Notes under the pieces: generated by a model
The model's input: only the letters and a program-made list of their open reading frames with translations
The model's database searches: none
Told to the model about the DNA's origin: nothing
Part shown: in pieces, positions 23,658-25,962 of the stretch
Position numbering within the stretch: position 1 is the stretch's first letter
How the letters are laid out: each line of letters opens with the position of its first letter
Assembly: GCA_031273385.1 (NCBI GenBank)
Contig: JAISRY010000104.1
Span: forward strand, 1-25,962
Length of the DNA: 25,962 bases
Source: Tannerellaceae bacterium
GTDB taxonomy: Bacteria > Bacteroidota > Bacteroidia > Bacteroidales > Tannerellaceae
Reading direction: 5' to 3'
Made by a program: the position numbers and the translations under genes

Positions 23658-24044
23658 ATGGATTACAATACATTTAGACAGACAATTATTCATGAACATG
23701 GAGAGTTGTTATACGCTGCTATTGTTGAGATATTTTTTGCTCAGGCTGTTGAATTTGCAGAAAACGGACAATTAGACGAAGCGGTGGAAGTTTGCAGTGA
23801 CGCTTTGGTCTTTGCAAAATACTCGGATATAGGTTATGCTGTCATTTATCTTTTAGGTATGCTCTGTGAGGTATATTTGAATAATGGGCAACCTGAATTT
23901 GCCGAAAATGTTTTCAAGATGGGTGTCGAAATCATCCGGAAAGGGGAAAAAACAGGTGCTGACCAAGGAACTTATTCAAGTGACATTGATGCGTTTCTTG
24001 ACCTGAAAATACAAATAGACAAAGCATTATTGGACAACGTTTAA
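23658..24044 (+). CDS. Small helical TPR-like protein, last gene of the cassette
   Basis: This 128-aa protein is almost entirely helical, with paired helices of TPR character: IFFAQAVEFAENGQLDEAVEVCSDAL (about residues 26-51), then YAVIYLLGMLCEVYLNNGQPEFAENVFKMG (about 61-90). Each has the small-residue and Asn-Gly-Gln turn typical of TPR units. It probably acts as a protein-binding scaffold or regulator of the other three gene products. It starts 10 nt after the membrane-protein gene and shares the AT-rich composition, so it belongs to the same operon. No catalytic motif is present. Confidence 0.65.
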   Translation: MDYNTFRQTIIHEHGELLYAAIVEIFFAQAVEFAENGQLDEAVEVCSDALVFAKYSDIGYAVIYLLGMLCEVYLNNGQPEFAENVFKMGVEIIRKGEKTGADQGTYSSDIDAFLDLKIQIDKALLDNV

Positions 24045-24074
24045 AAATCGGATAGTTTGTGCTATTTAAATAAC

Positions 24075-24080
24075 GGGAGG
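24075..24080 (+). promoter_or_regulatory. Ribosome-binding site deciding the start at 24089
   Basis: GGGAGG lies 8 bases before the ATG, a strong site for this otherwise SD-poor window. It supports the start that places a signal peptide at the N-terminus. Confidence 0.6.
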
Positions 24081-24088
24081 ATAAGAAT

Positions 24089-24907
24089 ATGGGAAGATAC
24101 CTATCTGTTTTTCTTGCATTTATCTTGTTTTGTGGACATGTATATGCGCAAAGCGGCCAGAAGAGAAATCACAGATTCACTCTTTTTACTGATACAGTCC
24201 CGGAAAAAGAGTATCCTTTCATTTTACAGGATACGCCCTCTGCTTTGTTTACAATGCGGCAGTCGAACGAAAATTTCCTGAGTATTTACAGGTTGGGTAT
24301 ACATGAGTTGAACAAAGCTTTTTCACCAAAAATAAGTGTTATCACTCAGGTCGTGCTGCAAGGCCTTTTCTTTATGCCGCTTACACACGAAGAGGGGCAT
24401 CGTTCGGTCTTGACTAACGAAGGGATTGGTTCGATTTCAAGGCCATTTTTCAATAAGAATCTGGCGGCATACGTTACAGGCGTTAGCGACCAATCGCTTA
24501 TTGACCTGAGAAATGCCAACTTGCCGGCCTTTACGCGCATGTATATAGGTGGTTTGGAATCGGATTATGCACTTATGCTGCGCGAAAATTCATTAATGAA
24601 TTTTGGGGATGAGAGTCCCCGTACATTATGGATAGAATATGCCATGAGAAAAGTTTCTTTAGTTTCGTATTATGCCATGGGGTTGTTCAAGTATAATATG
24701 GGCCTGAAAGAGGAGAGCAACGAATTAAACCGTGACATTGCAGGAATGGACGTGTATGGCGCCATTCGCGCGTTGCATAATCCCACAGAGGAATTTAAAC
24801 GCTACGTTGATTATGCTGATTTACAGCCGGAAGAGAAGCGCTTTGTTAAACGTGTCGGTTGGCGGTCGTTCATCAACCTGATTGATCCTACTGTCCTGTC
24901 AATATGA
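24089..24907 (+). CDS. Exported protein with HExxH motif, probably truncated by the IS element
   Basis: This 272-aa frame has a signal peptide (MGRYLSVFLAFILFCGHVYA|QS). At 100-104 the sequence reads HEEGH in the context FMPLTHEEGHRSVLTNEG, a zinc-peptidase-type HExxH, preceded by a hydrophobic helix (SVITQVVLQGLFF). A zinc-dependent periplasmic or membrane-associated activity is possible, but I do not know the family. The 3' end runs into the insertion sequence: the stop at 24905-24907 overlaps the transposase stop on the other strand, so the original C-terminus is most likely missing. Composition is intermediate and the gene starts 44 nt after the cassette, so membership in it is uncertain. 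Confidence 0.6.
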   Translation: MGRYLSVFLAFILFCGHVYAQSGQKRNHRFTLFTDTVPEKEYPFILQDTPSALFTMRQSNENFLSIYRLGIHELNKAFSPKISVITQVVLQGLFFMPLTHEEGHRSVLTNEGIGSISRPFFNKNLAAYVTGVSDQSLIDLRNANLPAFTRMYIGGLESDYALMLRENSLMNFGDESPRTLWIEYAMRKVSLVSYYAMGLFKYNMGLKEESNELNRDIAGMDVYGAIRALHNPTEEFKRYVDYADLQPEEKRFVKRVGWRSFINLIDPTVLSI

Positions 24908-25605
24908 AATTGTCGGATAAAGTTTTTTGAGTTTAATACGAGCGTCATCATTAGTAAACTGCCAATTGATTTTAGCGTCCTTGTTATTTCTATCCTTTTG
25001 CCATGCATCCACTTGCTGTTTCATTGTTTCCATGTCACCAATTCTTCTTTTCAGGCATTGTCCCATAAGAACGTGTATTTCAATTTCCGCCATGTTTAAC
25101 CAACTGCCATGTTTTGGGGTGTAGATAAATTCAAACCGATCCCAAATACGTTTAGCTTCCTGTGGCGTAAATGCTTCATAGAGAGAAGAAGGCTTATGGG
25201 TATTCAAATTATCCATGACCAGTCTTATTTTCTCTGCATTGGGATAATACTCATCTGCAATCTTCCTGATCAATTCTGCCCAATCTTTTTTGGTTTTCCT
25301 TTCGGTTACATCCACATACCGCTTGCCTGTGAGCGGTTCATTAACCATAAAGATGTTGGCTACGCCACAGCGTTCATATTCATAATCTATTTTAGCATCA
25401 CAACCGGGACTCATCGGGATTGCAACACGGGTATCCTTTATCAATTGCTTGGGAGATTCATCCATACAGATTACCGGATACATCGGATTGTACGCTTGCT
25501 TGTAAACATCTAAAACGAATTCCATACAAGCCACAAAATCACTGTTTTCCAAAGGTGGAATGACCCAGCCTTGCACCCGCCACGGTTTTATTTCGTTTTT
25601 TTTAA
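24899..25605 (-). CDS. IS630-family transposase, catalytic (DDE) part reached by frameshift
   Basis: This frame continues the transposase after the A8 run as KKNEIKPWRVQGWVIPP. It carries the DDE_3-type RNase-H-like catalytic domain: ICMDESPKQL (first Asp), RLVMDNLNTHKPSSLYEAF (second Asp) and YTPKHGSWLNMAEIEIHV (final Glu), with all three acidic residues intact. The frame from the first internal ATG is 225 aa, but that start is unlikely to be used. Added to the upstream half, the product would be about 350 aa, the usual size for the family. The stop at 24899-24901 lies near the element end. Whether the element still moves cannot be told, but the catalytic part is uninterrupted. Confidence 0.88.
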
Positions 25606-25962
25606 AACCTTACGAACCGTTTCGTGAGAAATGCTGTCAATATAGTTTAACTCTACCACCTTCTCTGCCAATAAGCGTAAAGACCAGCGGACATAGCCTG
25701 CGGGGGCTTCACTGCAACTCAAGGCTATTAAATGGGCTTCGAAGTCGCCGTCCGTTTTTATATTCAGCACTTCCGGATAATCTTTGCGGGACAGGCAAGA
25801 TTCAAAGCCTTCCTCTACAAAACGTTGCTTTAAGCGTTCAACCGTCTTTATGTGAACGTGCAGTATTTTTGCAATGGTCTCTGCCGTTGACTTATTCCCA
25901 AATTCCCCTTCATCACTGTTAAGCAATATACACGCATTGCGAAATTCTTGTGAGGTATGTTT
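25588..25962 (-). CDS. IS630-family transposase, DNA-binding N-terminal part, 5' end beyond window
   Basis: The frame is open to the window edge (reading KHTSQEFRNACILLNSDEG from the end), so the true start lies outside. It has a helix-turn-helix (TAETIAKILHVHIKTVERLKQ) followed by a second HTH-like region (YVRWSLRLLAEKVVELNYID, ISHETVRKVLKKTK), as in IS630 transposases that bind the terminal repeats. It stops at a TAA 9 nt after an A8 run. The catalytic domain continues in the -1 frame. On its own this part could act as a DNA-binding regulator of transposition. Confidence 0.85.
   Translation of the reverse strand, partial: KHTSQEFRNACILLNSDEGEFGNKSTAETIAKILHVHIKTVERLKQRFVEEGFESCLSRKDYPEVLNIKTDGDFEAHLIALSCSEAPAGYVRWSLRLLAEKVVELNYIDSISHETVRKVLKKTK
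25596..25603 (-). promoter_or_regulatory. Probable programmed -1 frameshift site of the transposase
   Basis: The - strand has eight consecutive A residues read as TTA AAA AAA ACG, which provides the slippery heptamer A_AAA_AAA in the zero frame. Slipping one base back joins the DNA-binding half to the catalytic half. No search for a downstream stimulatory structure was possible. A plain frameshift mutation is the alternative. Confidence 0.65.

Larger units (their letters stand above)
24890..25962 (-). mobile_element. IS630-family insertion sequence, incomplete at window end
   Basis: A transposase of the IS630/Tc1-mariner type fills the region to the window end. The left boundary lies close to 24890-24900, where the HExxH gene is interrupted. 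IS630 elements target TA, and a TA occurs at 24889-24890 (CCTACTG). The other end is outside the window, so terminal inverted repeats cannot be compared. Confidence 0.85.

Noticed and set aside
21256..24044. A classical restriction-modification system
   Set aside because: Two nuclease-like proteins are present but no methyltransferase motif is visible in any frame of the window.

Overview
The window looks like chromosomal DNA from a Bacteroidales bacterium. Several promoters match the Bacteroidetes -7 consensus TAnnTTTG. Lipoproteins carry the SC lipobox followed by acidic residues, and two surface proteins end in a tail resembling a type IX secretion (T9SS) sorting domain. Outer-membrane TonB-dependent uptake with a YncE-like surface lipoprotein is also typical of the group. 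A T9SS-bearing gut or oral family such as Tannerellaceae is plausible, but the sequence does not prove a genus.

Region 1 (1-11080, + strand) is a probable vitamin B12 (cobalamin) acquisition locus. The 3' part of a cobalamin riboswitch opens the window. It is followed by a BtuB-like TonB-dependent receptor and, overlapping its stop codon by 4 nt, a BtuG-like beta-propeller surface lipoprotein. Two putative T9SS-exported surface proteins follow: one of 499 aa with one Big_2 domain, and one of 1797 aa with a propeller, seven Big_2 repeats and a second, BtuG-like propeller. A VapBC-like toxin-antitoxin pair on the opposite strand (3396-4027) sits inside this series. A strong terminator closes it.

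Region 2 (11088-20560, - strand) holds ung (uracil-DNA glycosylase) with its own promoter. It also holds a run transcribed leftward from about 20.58 kb: an M16 metallopeptidase, a small histidine-rich membrane protein whose start abuts the M16 stop codon, a CusB/CzcB-like periplasmic adaptor lipoprotein, and a CusA/CzcA-like RND pump naturally fused to a TolC-like outer-membrane factor. The last three form a heavy-metal efflux unit that ends at a hairpin terminator.

Region 3 (20561-21255) is almost 700 bases without a confident gene. It is packed with palindromic and tandem structure, including a 42-bp near-perfect inverted repeat built from four 18-bp units at 22-bp spacing, and a possible remnant of a membrane-protein gene.

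Region 4 (21256-24044, + strand) is visibly AT-rich compared with its neighbours. It is a compact four-gene cassette: two different PD-(D/E)XK nuclease-like proteins, a two-pass membrane protein with a cytosolic domain, and a TPR-like helical protein. It looks like an acquired, possibly anti-phage or restriction-type module, and I do not recognise it as a named system. It is the best candidate for something undescribed.

Region 5 (24089-25962) has an exported protein with an HExxH motif that appears to be cut short by an IS630-family insertion sequence. The IS transposase is encoded on the - strand in two frames joined by a likely programmed -1 frameshift, and the element runs off the window end.
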